NCBI RefSeq assembly: GCF_016748675.1
Contig: NZ_CP051534.1
Location: 744,001-808,000 of the forward strand
DNA from: Helicobacter pylori
GTDB taxonomy: Bacteria; Campylobacterota; Campylobacteria; Campylobacterales; Helicobacteraceae
DNA: 64,000 nt
Direction: 5' to 3'
Positions 8,260 through 17,934 of this stretch are shown one piece after another. The translations under genes were made by a program, and so were the position numbers. The number at the start of each line of letters is the position of its first letter. The stretch's first letter is position 1. The notes beneath the pieces were generated by a model. The model was not told the origin of the DNA, did no database searches, and saw nothing but the letters and a program-made list of their open reading frames with translations.

Positions 8260-8982
8260 CTATACCTTAAAATTTTCCCCTAAATAATACTTACGCACCA
8301 GAGCGTTTTCATAAATTTCATTAGCGTTCCCGCTCGCTAAAAGCGTGCCGCTTTTAATCACATACGCCCTGTGGCACACGCTCAAAGTTTCTCGCACATT
8401 GTGATCGGTGATCAACACGCCGATGTTTAATCCAATCAAGCTTTCAATGATTTTTTGAATGTCAATCACTGCAATCGGATCCACGCCCGCAAAAGGCTCA
8501 TCTAATAATACGAATTTAGGGTTTTTCATTAAAGCCCTAGCGATTTCTACGCGCCTTCTTTCTCCCCCACTCAAGCTCATGCCCTTGCGCTCTCTTATGG
8601 CTTGGATATTAAAAGCGTCCAACAAGCTTTCCATTTTTTCTTCGCTCTCTTTAGAGTTTTTAAAAGTGCTCTCCCCCGCTAGGGCTAGATTCTCTTCCAC
8701 GCTCAATTCTTTAAAAATACTGGATTCTTGGGGCAAGTAGCCTATACCTAAGTTAGAACGCTTGTGTAAGGGGTATTTAGCTAAATTGACATCGTTTAAA
8801 TAAACGCTCCCCCCACTAGGCTCTAAAAGCCCACATATCATATAAAAGGTGGTGGTTTTACCCGCCCCATTAGGCCCTAAAAGCCCCACCACTTCGCCGC
8901 TTTTCACTTCTAAAGAAACATCTGAAACGATTTTGGTTTTTTTAATCTGTTTGTTTAAATGCTCTGCTTTTAAAATATCCAT
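8260..8982 (-). CDS. lptB: LPS export ABC transporter ATP-binding protein LptB
   Basis: LptB is the cytoplasmic ATPase of the LptB2FG complex that extracts lipopolysaccharide from the inner membrane. In the 240-residue sequence the Walker [10 protein letters not shown] (about residues 37-45), the Q-loop LPQESSIF, the signature [15 protein letters not shown] and the Walker [14 protein letters not shown] are intact, with the H-loop His in ITDHNVRE. The family marker GIGYLPQE is present. It lies directly upstream of rpoN with a 2-base gap, a conserved linkage in proteobacteria. Confidence 0.95.
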   Translation of the reverse strand: MDILKAEHLNKQIKKTKIVSDVSLEVKSGEVVGLLGPNGAGKTTTFYMICGLLEPSGGSVYLNDVNLAKYPLHKRSNLGIGYLPQESSIFKELSVEENLALAGESTFKNSKESEEKMESLLDAFNIQAIRERKGMSLSGGERRRVEIARALMKNPKFVLLDEPFAGVDPIAVIDIQKIIESLIGLNIGVLITDHNVRETLSVCHRAYVIKSGTLLASGNANEIYENALVRKYYLGENFKV

Positions 8983-8994
8983 TCAAGCGGCCCT

Positions 8995-9396
8995 TTAAGC
9001 GATCTTTATTGTATAAAAACGGCTAGTTGATTCGGTTTTAATTTCCACAACCTTAATAGCTAAATCGTATTTTTTTAAAATTTTTTCTAATTTTTCATCG
9101 CCCCATTCCACAAAATGGATCCCCTTTTCTAACAAGCACTCCAACATGCCAAGCTCCAAGCAAGCCTCTAAATCGCGCATGTAAAAATCATAGTGGAACA
9201 CGCTCTCGCTATAAGCATGCATCAAGCTAAAGGTGGGCGAAGTCGCTTGAATGTCTAAACCCAAGTGTTTCAAGCACGCCTGAACTAAAGTCGTTTTACC
9301 GCTCCCCACAACGCCTTTTAAAAGCACCACCCCCTTAAAATCATCTTTTAAAATTGCAGCAGCCACTTTGTCTAACTCGTCTAAATGCGCTCTCAT
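8995..9396 (-). CDS. tsaE: tRNA threonylcarbamoyladenosine biosynthesis ATPase TsaE
   Basis: TsaE acts with TsaB, TsaC and TsaD to make the t6A37 modification of ANN-decoding tRNAs. The 133-residue protein has the P-loop GVVGSGKTTLVQ (about residues 28-39), TSPTFSLMHAY and the terminal VEWGDE motif typical of the YjeE family. Its start overlaps the dnaX stop by 4 bases, and lptB follows 12 bases later, so it is inside one operon. Confidence 0.93.
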   Translation of the reverse strand: MRAHLDELDKVAAAILKDDFKGVVLLKGVVGSGKTTLVQACLKHLGLDIQATSPTFSLMHAYSESVFHYDFYMRDLEACLELGMLECLLEKGIHFVEWGDEKLEKILKKYDLAIKVVEIKTESTSRFYTIKIA

Positions 9397-11129
9397 AACA
9401 ATTCCACGCTTTTGATTTCAAACTCGCTCTTAATCTCTTCAATGAGATTGGAATGATTAGCCATGAATTCTTGCAAGGCTGTAGGGGTTTCTTTGGGTTG
9501 GGTTTCTTGAACCTCTTTAGTGTCGTTTTCTTGAACCTCTTTTTCTTTAATCTCGTTTTTTTGAACCTCTTTTTCTTTCGTTTCAGCCGTCGTTTCGGTG
9601 GTTGGTTTGGGTAAGATTTTTTCCCTTAAAGAAGAGATTTTAATCTCTTTAGTTTCTTCTCTAGCGCTTTTATTTTCTGAATGATGTTTTAAAGCGATTT
9701 TGATATTTTCGCCCTTGCCAAAAACCCCATCAACGATACCTTTCACGATTTTAAATCGTTCTCTTAAAAGCTCTTTATCCTTATCAGTGGCTAAAGACTC
9801 CCAAGTCAAGGTTTTAGTCTGGCTGTCAAAATCAATGAAACGGATATTTTTTTCAAACACCGCCCCTAATTCGTAGTTGCGCTCATAAACCAATGTTTGA
9901 ACTTGTTTGAAAAGGTTGTGAAAAATGCGATCTTTAGCTGAAAGCATGGGAGTTTGCGGGGTTTCTGCATTTTCTATTTTTTCTGTTCCCTCTATTCTTT
10001 CTGCTTGTTCTATTCTTTCTGCACTTTTGGGTTCTTGTTTAGGGGCGTTATAGCTTATGCTAGGGTTTTGATTGAAAGGGGTTTGCTCTAATTCCAAAAT
10101 CGCATCGTCTAGGGCTTTGAGTTTCAAAGCTTCTTTGAATTTCATTTTCAATAACAACAGCACAAAACTGGCATTAGCCCCTTCTTTTAAAAGGCTCAAA
10201 CTGCTCATGATGATTTTAAAAAAGCGCTCTATCAAAAGGATGGAATAAGCATCAGGGCTTAACAATTTCGCTTTCAAAAAAAGCATCATTTCTTCTAAAA
10301 CGCTCTCGGTTTCATAATTTTCTAAAATGGCATAACGCTCTTGCAATCGCGCTTCATCTTGGTTGATTAGGCTTTGAAAAAAATCTTCTAAAACGCTTCG
10401 ATCAATCGCTCCTAACATTTCAGCCACTTTGCTTTCTGTGATAGCGTTATCGCAATAATTGATGGCTTGCTCTAAAAGAGTGATCGTATCCCTCAAGCTC
10501 CCTTGCCCGCTGTGAGCCAGTTTTTCTAACGCGCTTGTTTCATAACTCACTTGTTCTTTTTCTAAAATGGTTTTTAAATGAGAAATAACGGAATTTTCAG
10601 GGATTTTTTTAAACCTGAAATGCTGGGTGCGGCTGAGTATGGTAGCGGGCAATTTCAAAGCGTCCGTTGTCGCTAAAAGGAATTTCACATGGCTAGGAGG
10701 CTCTTCTAAAGTCTTTAAAAGCGCGTTAAACGCTTCAGTGGTGAACATATGCACTTCATCAATGATAAAGATTTTATAGCGCCCAAAGCTTGGTTTGTAG
10801 CGCGTTTGTTCTATGAGATTACGGACATCATCAATCCCCCTATTAGACGCTCCATCCATTTCTATAATGTCTATATGGTGGTTGTTTAAAGCGCTCTGGC
10901 ATTGGATGCAAGTATCGCAAGGCACAGCCTTTGGCCCTGTTTCGCACATTAAAGCCCTAGCAAAAATCCTAGAAGAGCTGGTTTTCCCTGAACCTCTTAA
11001 CCCGCTGAATAAATAAGCGTTAGCCAAACGCTGGTTGTCTAGGGCTAAAGAAAGCGTTTTAGCCACGCTCTCTTGACCGACTAGCTCGCTAAAATGTTTG
11101 GGGCGGTATTTTAACGCTAAAACTTGCAT
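9393..11129 (-). CDS. dnaX: DNA polymerase III subunit gamma/tau
   Basis: DnaX is the clamp-loader ATPase of the replicative polymerase. The N-terminal AAA+ module shows LKYRPKHFSELVGQE, Walker A GLRGSGKTSSSR (about residues 43-54), a zinc module with four Cys (between CETG and CIQC), Walker B IFIIDEVHMF and sensor LLATTDA. Beyond about residue 360 the sequence is low-complexity and charged, including Glu/Lys/Thr-rich repeats of KEKEVQ(K/E)N type near residues 520-550. Length is 578 residues. No obvious programmed frameshift site was identified. It is the first gene of the cluster; TACAAT on the minus strand at 11161-11166 is a plausible -10 box. Confidence 0.95.
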   Translation of the reverse strand: MQVLALKYRPKHFSELVGQESVAKTLSLALDNQRLANAYLFSGLRGSGKTSSSRIFARALMCETGPKAVPCDTCIQCQSALNNHHIDIIEMDGASNRGIDDVRNLIEQTRYKPSFGRYKIFIIDEVHMFTTEAFNALLKTLEEPPSHVKFLLATTDALKLPATILSRTQHFRFKKIPENSVISHLKTILEKEQVSYETSALEKLAHSGQGSLRDTITLLEQAINYCDNAITESKVAEMLGAIDRSVLEDFFQSLINQDEARLQERYAILENYETESVLEEMMLFLKAKLLSPDAYSILLIERFFKIIMSSLSLLKEGANASFVLLLLKMKFKEALKLKALDDAILELEQTPFNQNPSISYNAPKQEPKSAERIEQAERIEGTEKIENAETPQTPMLSAKDRIFHNLFKQVQTLVYERNYELGAVFEKNIRFIDFDSQTKTLTWESLATDKDKELLRERFKIVKGIVDGVFGKGENIKIALKHHSENKSAREETKEIKISSLREKILPKPTTETTAETKEKEVQKNEIKEKEVQENDTKEVQETQPKETPTALQEFMANHSNLIEEIKSEFEIKSVELL

Positions 11130-11195
11130 TGATCCTAATCCTTAAAACTCATTTAGGAGTATTGTAATGCAAAATGACTTAAAACTAGCCCCTTT

Positions 11196-11828
11196 TTAGG
11201 TTTTACTCAATAGCGCTAAAAAATCCCTAAATAAAGTAACGCTAAGCGTTCCCATGATAGCGGTTACAAAGAGATTCACGCCCATAAAAATTTTTTGGTT
11301 GTTTAAAAGTTTGGAGCCATAGCGTAAGGATAGGGTGCATAACAATAAAAGCCAAGAAAGGGCAGCCGATAAAGTGCCGGCTAAAAAGACAAATTTTTGC
11401 GCTAAATTAAAAGACAAAGCGCTCGCGCCAATTAAAAACACCATTTCCAAATACACTTGAGGGTTGAGTAAGGTAACGCCTAAAGTGAATAATAAGGTCT
11501 TTTTTAAGGATAGTTTTTTGGGGGTTTGGACTTGCTTCTTTTTAAAGGTTTGAAAAAGGGTTTTTAAGGCTAAAAAAGCGTAAAATCCGGTAAAAAGCGC
11601 CCCAAATAAATTCAAAAACAAGCTCAAATAAAGGTTTTTAGCGAAATAAGCCCCCACGCCAAACACGCCCATGCTCATTAACACAATATCGCACATAAAA
11701 CACAAAGCGCAAATCAAAAACACATAATTCCTAGCCATGCCTCTTTCCACAATAAACAAGGATTGCGCCCCCACCGCCGCGCACAAAGAAATCGCTAAAC
11801 CAAAACCTTCTATAAAAACCACAAACAT
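11196..11828 (-). CDS. LysE/RhtB-family amino-acid exporter
   Basis: This 210-residue inner-membrane protein has about six hydrophobic segments and the N-terminal LysE motif region GFGLAISLCAAVGAQSLFIVERGMAR (GAQ-type motif at about residues 20-22). LysE-family proteins export basic or other amino acids by proton coupling; the substrate here cannot be read from the sequence. It is transcribed on its own from the 263-base gap shared with the divergent DUF1104 gene. It corresponds to HP0718. Confidence 0.85.
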   Translation of the reverse strand: MFVVFIEGFGLAISLCAAVGAQSLFIVERGMARNYVFLICALCFMCDIVLMSMGVFGVGAYFAKNLYLSLFLNLFGALFTGFYAFLALKTLFQTFKKKQVQTPKKLSLKKTLLFTLGVTLLNPQVYLEMVFLIGASALSFNLAQKFVFLAGTLSAALSWLLLLCTLSLRYGSKLLNNQKIFMGVNLFVTAIMGTLSVTLFRDFLALLSKT

Positions 11829-12034
11829 CTTGCTTAAATCCTTTCACTCAAAATAAGCCAAAAACTACCAACGCCATGCAAACCAATCATTCAAAATGGT
11901 ATTTTAAAATTTTAGGGTTTAAAACGACCTTTATAAATAAAAGTTAAATGATGAAACAATGGCTACATAAAATTTAAAAACCCCATTTTTTAGCGCTCTT
12001 AGTGGCGTTTGAGAATAAATTAAAATTAACATGG

Positions 12035-12040
12035 TAGAAT
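12035..12040 (+). promoter_or_regulatory. Probable -10 box (TAGAAT) of the DUF1104 gene pair
   Basis: ATGGTAGAAT contains an extended TG-type -10 about 52 bases ahead of the start codon at 12092. The rest of 11829-12091 shows no gene. Confidence 0.45.
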
Positions 12041-12091
12041 GCCAAAATTTGCTGTCGTCATGCGGCAAAAATTTAGAACAAGGAATTGGGA

Positions 12092-12514
12092 ATGAGAAAG
12101 AGTTTGGCTTTTTGCCTATCAGCTTTGCTTGGATTTCAGGTTTTAGGCGCTAGAGATTTTTCGCAACTCAAAAACGAGGAACTTTTAAAATTAGCAGGCA
12201 CTCTGCCTTCTAATGAAGCGATTGATTATCGCATGGAAGTGTCTAAACGCCTTAAAGCTTTAAAAGCTGAAGACGCTAAGAAATTCCGCGCGAATTTTAG
12301 CCGGATCGCCAGGAAGAATCTTTCCAAAATGAGTGAAGAGGATTTCAAAAAAATGCGTGAAGAAGTGCGTAAAGAATTAGAAGAAAAAACCAAAGGTTTG
12401 AGCGATGAAGAAATTAAGGCAAAAGGGCTTAATGTGAGCGTTTGTAGCGGTGATACGAGAAAAGTTTGGTGTAGGGCTGTTAAAAAAAAAGACGAACATT
12501 GCTCTCCTAAGTGA
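12092..12514 (+). CDS. Small secreted DUF1104-type protein
   Basis: The ATG at 12092 is preferred to the TTG at 12086 because AGGA (12081-12084) is 7 bases upstream and the protein then begins directly with a signal peptide (MRKSLAFCLSALLGFQVLGA). The mature part of about 120 residues is helical and highly charged, built from segments like NEELLKLAGTLPSNEAIDY and EEDFKKMREEVRKELEEK. It is a paralogue of the next gene, with the same order of motifs. The C-terminus has several Cys that may form disulfides. It is periplasmic or secreted; function unknown. Confidence 0.8.
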   Translation: MRKSLAFCLSALLGFQVLGARDFSQLKNEELLKLAGTLPSNEAIDYRMEVSKRLKALKAEDAKKFRANFSRIARKNLSKMSEEDFKKMREEVRKELEEKTKGLSDEEIKAKGLNVSVCSGDTRKVWCRAVKKKDEHCSPK

Positions 12515-12542
12515 GATAAAATTTAATTTAAAAGGATAAAAA

Positions 12543-13004
12543 ATGAAAAAAGCGTTGAAAATACTTTCTGTTAGCACGTTGCTATTTGTGGCTTTGAACG
12601 CCAAAGATTTCAGCAAAACGAGCGATGAAGATTTGGCTAAAATGGCTGGCGTTGTCGCTCCGCAGGATATTGTGGATTACACAAAAGAGTTGAAAAAGCG
12701 CATGGAAAAGATGCCTGAAGACAAGAGAAAGGCGTTCCATAAGCAGTTGCATGAATATGCGACTAAAAACACAGACAAAATGACCGTAGCGGATTTTGAA
12801 GCCCGCCAAAAAGCCATTAAAGAAGCGCTTAAAAAAGGCAATATGGAAGACATGGATGATGATTTTGGGTTGAGATCATGCAAGCATGGAAAAAAACACA
12901 AACACCATAAACATGGTGGTCATGACAAACATGGCAAAGGGCATGACAAAGAAGAAGGTAAAAAAGACCACGATCACAATGATCATGGCGAAAATGAAAA
13001 ATAA
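12543..13004 (+). CDS. Secreted DUF1104-type protein with His-rich tail
   Basis: A signal peptide (about residues 1-20, ending LNA) leads into the same helical unit as the upstream paralogue (SDEDLAKMAGVVAPQDIVDY; DFEARQKAIKEALKK). From about residue 117 the chain is almost entirely H, K, G, D and E, with runs such as KHKHHKHGGHDKHGKGHDK, likely to bind Ni, Zn or Cu, as other H. pylori His-rich proteins do. From memory a protein from this locus (HP0721) was reported as a sialic-acid-binding protein; I cannot confirm that from sequence. It lies 28 bases after the upstream gene with AAAGGA as ribosome-binding site, so the two are co-transcribed. Confidence 0.82.
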   Translation: MKKALKILSVSTLLFVALNAKDFSKTSDEDLAKMAGVVAPQDIVDYTKELKKRMEKMPEDKRKAFHKQLHEYATKNTDKMTVADFEARQKAIKEALKKGNMEDMDDDFGLRSCKHGKKHKHHKHGGHDKHGKGHDKEEGKKDHDHNDHGENEK

Positions 13005-13058
13005 AGCTTAAACCACACCGCTTTCTCTATCAAAACTTCAAACCCTTTAAGCAGAAAT

Positions 13059-13082
13059 CCTAAACGCTTTGAGCGTTTGGGA
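13059..13082 (+). other. Hairpin in the intergenic region 13005-13321
   Basis: AAACGCT and AGCGTTT form a 7-bp stem around TTG. It is not followed by a T-run, so it may be a weak terminator or an RNA structure. The remaining gap holds only the adhesin promoter elements listed separately. Confidence 0.4.
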
Positions 13083-13212
13083 TAAATGCGTTCTGTTAAG
13101 CGTTATCAAAATTCTATTCTCATTAAATATTGCTTATAAAATTCAAAAGATGGTTTCATTATTACAAAATTCAACACTTCAAAGATAAATAAGTTAAAAT
13201 ACTCCAAAATCC

Positions 13213-13225
13213 TTTTTTTTTTTTT
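13213..13225 (+). repeat. Poly-T tract (T13) upstream of the hopQ-like gene
   Basis: Thirteen consecutive T lie 20 bases upstream of the TATAAT box, around the -35 region. In sabA the equivalent tract is known to change length and tune transcription by altering RNA polymerase contacts; the same role is inferred here. Confidence 0.8.
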
Positions 13226-13245
13226 GAAATCCAATAAATTTATGC

Positions 13246-13251
13246 TATAAT
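13246..13251 (+). promoter_or_regulatory. -10 box (TATAAT) of the adhesin gene
   Basis: TATAAT lies 71 bases upstream of the ATG. The whole stretch from the T-tract to the ATG is homologous to the sabA upstream region on the other strand (19885-19996). Confidence 0.7.
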
Positions 13252-13321
13252 TAAACTCATTGTAAATAAATTCTCATTTTGATACATTTTTACAATAAAA
13301 CATTACTTTAAGGAACATTTT

Positions 13322-15262
13322 ATGAAAAAAATGAAAAAAACGATTCTACTTTCTCTGACTCTTGCGGCGTCATTGCTCCATGCTGAAGACAACGGCGCTT
13401 TTTTAAGCGTGGGTTATCAAATCGGTGAAGCGGTTCAAAAAGTGAAAAACGCCGACAAGGTGCAAAAACTTTCAGACGCTTATGAAAACTTAAACAGGCT
13501 TTTAACCAACAATGCAACAATGAATGATGGCTCAGGCTCAAAGACAAGCGCGCAAGCGATCAATCAAGCGGTTGATAATTTGAACGAACGCGCCAAGAAA
13601 TTAACCAGTGGGACAACCCAATCCCCCGCTTATCAAGCCACGCTTTTAGCGCTTAAGTCGGTGCTAGGGCTATGGAATAGCATCGGCTATGCAGTCGTGT
13701 GCGGAGGCTATGTGAAAATGCCAGTTGAAGGACACAAAAATTTCCACTATACCGATGAGAATGGCAACGGCACTAAAATCAATTGCGGTGGATCCATAGG
13801 ATCTAACGGCCAAGTTCAAAATCATACGGGTACGAATACTCTTAAAGCAGACAAAAATGTTTCTCTATCCATTAAGCAATACGAAGAAATCCATGAAGCC
13901 TATCAAATCCTTTCAAAAGCTCTAAAAGAATCCGGACTCGCCCCTTTAAACAGCAAAGGCGGCAAATTAGAAGCGCATGTAACCACTTCAGTGGATCAAC
14001 AAGGTAGCAGTAATGAAACTAAAACGACAACTTCTGTGATCGATACAACAAACGGCGCGCAAAATCTTTTAAATTACGCGCAAAACATCGTCAATACCCT
14101 AAAAGATTATTGCCCCATGTTGATAGCGAAATCTAGTAGTGGAAGTAGTGGCGGAGCTACTACAAACACCCCTTCATGGCAAACAGGCGCTAACCAAAAT
14201 TCATGCACGACTTTTGGTGCGGAGTTTAGCGCTGCTTCAGACATGCTCAAAAACGCGCAAGAGATCGTTGAAAAAACCCAACAACTCAGCGCCAACCAAC
14301 CAAAAAGCATCACACAACCCCATAATCTCAACCTTAACACCCCTAGCAGTCTTACGGCTTTAGCGCAAAAAATGCTCAAAAACGCGCAATCTCAAGCAGA
14401 AATTTTAAAGCTGGCCAATCAAGTGGAGAACGATTTTAACAAACTTTCTTCAGGCCATCTTAAAGATTACATAGGGAAATGCGATAAGAGTGCTATAAGC
14501 GGTGCAAACATGGAAATGCAAAGTCAAAAGAGCAACTGGGGGAATGGCTGTGCGGGCGTGGAAGAAACTCTAGCTTCGCTAAAAAGCAGTAACGCTTCTT
14601 TTGATAGCCAAACGCCACAAATCAATGAAGCGCAAACCCTAGCCAATACCCTTATTCAAGAACTTGGCAACAACCCTTTTAGGAATATGGGCATGATCGC
14701 TTCTTCAACCACGAATAACGGCGCCTTGAATGGCTTTGGGGTGCAAGCGGGCTATAAGCAATTTTTTGGCAAAAAGAAAAGATGGGGGTTAAGGTATTAT
14801 GGTTTCTTTGATTACAACCACGCCTATATCAAATCCAATTTCTTTAACTCGGCTTCTGATGTGTGGACTTATGGGGTGGGCAGCGATTTATTGTTTAATT
14901 TCATCAACGATAAAAACACCAACTTTTTAGGCAAGAATAACCAGATTTCTTTTGGGCTTTTTGGAGGAATCGCCTTAGCAGGGACTTCATGGCTTAATTC
15001 TCAATTCGTGAATTTAAAAACCATCAGCAATGTCTATAGCGCTAAAGTGAATACGGCTAACTTCCAATTTTTATTCAATTTAGGCTTGAGAACCAATCTC
15101 GCTAGACCTAAGAAAAAAGATAGCCATCATGCGGCTCAACATGGCATGGAATTGGGCGTGAAGATCCCTACCATTAACACGAATTACTATTCTTTTCTAG
15201 ACACCAAACTAGAATATAGAAGGCTTTATAGCGTGTATCTCAATTATGTGTTCGCTTATTAA
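13322..15262 (+). CDS. hopQ: HopQ-like (Omp27) adhesin at the sabB position
   Basis: This 646-residue Hop outer-membrane protein has a signal peptide ending LLHA, the mature start [18 protein letters not shown], a long extracellular adhesin domain with Cys pairs, and a C-terminal barrel (about residues 470-646) ending YVFAY. Segments such as [33 protein letters not shown] and [15 protein letters not shown] match my memory of type I HopQ, the CEACAM-binding adhesin, rather than SabB or SabA. The location between the DUF1104 pair and ansB is the sabB (HP0722) locus, so a gene-conversion exchange is inferred. HopQ normally sits at HP1177, outside this window. The frame is intact. Confidence 0.85.
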   Translation: MKKMKKTILLSLTLAASLLHAEDNGAFLSVGYQIGEAVQKVKNADKVQKLSDAYENLNRLLTNNATMNDGSGSKTSAQAINQAVDNLNERAKKLTSGTTQSPAYQATLLALKSVLGLWNSIGYAVVCGGYVKMPVEGHKNFHYTDENGNGTKINCGGSIGSNGQVQNHTGTNTLKADKNVSLSIKQYEEIHEAYQILSKALKESGLAPLNSKGGKLEAHVTTSVDQQGSSNETKTTTSVIDTTNGAQNLLNYAQNIVNTLKDYCPMLIAKSSSGSSGGATTNTPSWQTGANQNSCTTFGAEFSAASDMLKNAQEIVEKTQQLSANQPKSITQPHNLNLNTPSSLTALAQKMLKNAQSQAEILKLANQVENDFNKLSSGHLKDYIGKCDKSAISGANMEMQSQKSNWGNGCAGVEETLASLKSSNASFDSQTPQINEAQTLANTLIQELGNNPFRNMGMIASSTTNNGALNGFGVQAGYKQFFGKKKRWGLRYYGFFDYNHAYIKSNFFNSASDVWTYGVGSDLLFNFINDKNTNFLGKNNQISFGLFGGIALAGTSWLNSQFVNLKTISNVYSAKVNTANFQFLFNLGLRTNLARPKKKDSHHAAQHGMELGVKIPTINTNYYSFLDTKLEYRRLYSVYLNYVFAY

Positions 15263-15265
15263 AAA

Positions 15266-15289
15266 CCCTCTTTTTTAAAAAAGGGGGGG
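15266..15289. terminator. Bidirectional terminator between the adhesin gene and ansB
   Basis: CCCTCTTTTTT is followed by AAAAAAGGGGGGG just after the adhesin stop. Read on the minus strand the hairpin ends in GGGTTTTT, so it can also stop ansB transcripts. Confidence 0.65.
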
Positions 15290-15401
15290 CTTCATCAAAT
15301 CTATTTTGATAGTTATCAATATTTGATGAAAATAAAGTCAAAAACAAAATCAACCAAATCACCCAATTATCTTTGATAATCGGATGATCTAAGAGAATCG
15401 T

Positions 15402-16460
<1,059 letters not shown>

Positions 16461-16488
16461 CTACCTTTTGAAATTTAAAAGATTTTAT

Positions 16489-16496
16489 AGTATAGT
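16489..16496. promoter_or_regulatory. Overlapping divergent -10 boxes for ansB and dcuA
   Basis: TATAGT at 16491-16496 faces dcuA, and TATACT at 16489-16494 on the minus strand faces ansB. They share four bases and lie about 35 bases from each start codon, so polymerase could occupy only one direction at a time. Confidence 0.5.
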
Positions 16497-16532
16497 AAAA
16501 CATCGTTAAAATAAATTTAAAAAGGGTTAGTT

Positions 16533-17861
16533 GTGGATGCCTTTTTTCAAATTATCGTGTTACTTTTTTCGCTTTTTTTAGGGGCAAGGCTAGGGGGCTT
16601 GGGAGTGGGCTATGCTGGGGGCTTGGGCGTGCTTATTTTATGCTTATTTTTGGGGCTAAATCCGGGCAAAATCCCTTTTGATGTGATTTTAATCATCATG
16701 GCAGTCATTAGCGCTATCAGTGCCATGCAAAAAGCGGGGGGCTTGGATTACTTAGTCCAAATCGCTGAAAAAATTTTAAGGAAACACCCCAAGCAAATCA
16801 ATTACCTCGCGCCAAGCGTGGCGTATTTTTTAACGATACTAGCCGGCACTGGGCATACGGTTTTTTCTTTGATCCCAGTGATTGTGGAAGTGAGCCAGAG
16901 CCAAAACATCAAACCCAAAGCGCCCTTAAGCTTAGCGGTAGTCTCTAGCCAAGTCGCTATTACTGCAAGCCCGGTGAGCGCGGCGGTGGTGTTTATGAGT
17001 GGTATTTTAGAGCCTTTAGGAGCAAATTATCTCACCCTTTTAATGGTTTGGATCCCTACGACTTTTTTAGCATGCATGCTCACGGCGTTTGTTATGGGTT
17101 TTACTGATTTGAAATTAGACAGCGATCCGCATTATTTAGAGCGTTTGAAAGCAAGAAATTTTTCGCCCCCTAAAATCAAAGAAGAAAAAGAAACCTCAAA
17201 AAGCGCGAAATTATCGCTATGGATTTTTATCGGTGGGGTTGTAGCGATCGTTTTTTATGCGAGCGCGATTTCCAAAAATATCGCTTTTGTTAGCCCGGTG
17301 GTTTTAGGCAGAGATTATGCGATTGTGTCTTTCATGTTGAGCGTGGCAACTTTAATTGTGCTTTTTTGCAAAATTAACACTAATGAAATCGCTCATTCAA
17401 GCGTGTTTAAATCCGGCATGCAAGCGTGCGTGTGCGTGTTGGGCGTGGCATGGCTAGGCGATACTTTTGTGAGCAATCATATAGATGAAATCAAGCGATA
17501 CGCTTCTTTTTTGATCGCAGACTATCCGTTTTTATTAGCCGTAGCGCTCTTTTTGGCTTCCATGCTTTTGTATTCGCAAGCCGCCACCTCTAAAGCGCTC
17601 ATCCCAAGCGTGATCACAGCCTTAGGCATTAGCGCTAACCATACGGAGCATTTGTATATTATCGTGGCTTCTTTTGCGAGCGTTTCGGCGCTGTTTGTGT
17701 TACCCACTTACCCCACTTTACTAGGAGCGATCGCTATGGATAACACCGGCACCACTAAAATGGGCCGTTATGTGTTTGATCATGCGTTTTTGATCCCTGG
17801 GGTTTTAGTCGTGTTTTTGAGCGTGGCGTTAGGGTTTGTTGTCGCACCGTTGGTTTTGTAG
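16533..17861 (+). CDS. dcuA: Anaerobic C4-dicarboxylate transporter DcuA
   Basis: DcuA exchanges or takes up aspartate, fumarate, malate and succinate. The 442-residue polytopic protein has about 10-12 hydrophobic segments and the family features GARLGGLGVGYAGGLGVLIL near the N-terminus, TILAGTGHTVFSLIPVI and SSQVAITASPVSAA. Translation begins at GTG (16533) behind AAAAGGG. In H. pylori fumarate respiration and aspartate use make this a central nutrient route; pairing with ansB supports aspartate handling. Confidence 0.95.
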   Translation: MDAFFQIIVLLFSLFLGARLGGLGVGYAGGLGVLILCLFLGLNPGKIPFDVILIIMAVISAISAMQKAGGLDYLVQIAEKILRKHPKQINYLAPSVAYFLTILAGTGHTVFSLIPVIVEVSQSQNIKPKAPLSLAVVSSQVAITASPVSAAVVFMSGILEPLGANYLTLLMVWIPTTFLACMLTAFVMGFTDLKLDSDPHYLERLKARNFSPPKIKEEKETSKSAKLSLWIFIGGVVAIVFYASAISKNIAFVSPVVLGRDYAIVSFMLSVATLIVLFCKINTNEIAHSSVFKSGMQACVCVLGVAWLGDTFVSNHIDEIKRYASFLIADYPFLLAVALFLASMLLYSQAATSKALIPSVITALGISANHTEHLYIIVASFASVSALFVLPTYPTLLGAIAMDNTGTTKMGRYVFDHAFLIPGVLVVFLSVALGFVVAPLVL

Positions 17862-17903
17862 ATTTTATCACCAACGATAAAAAGCTTGATGTTGCGGTCT
17901 TTC

Positions 17904-17929
17904 TAAACCCCCTTAAAAAAGAGGGTTTA
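17904..17929. terminator. Bidirectional terminator between dcuA and sabA
   Basis: AAACCC (17905-17910) and GGGTTT (17923-17928) form a stem with A/T-rich flanks between the two convergent genes. Confidence 0.6.
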
Positions 17930-17934
17930 AACCA

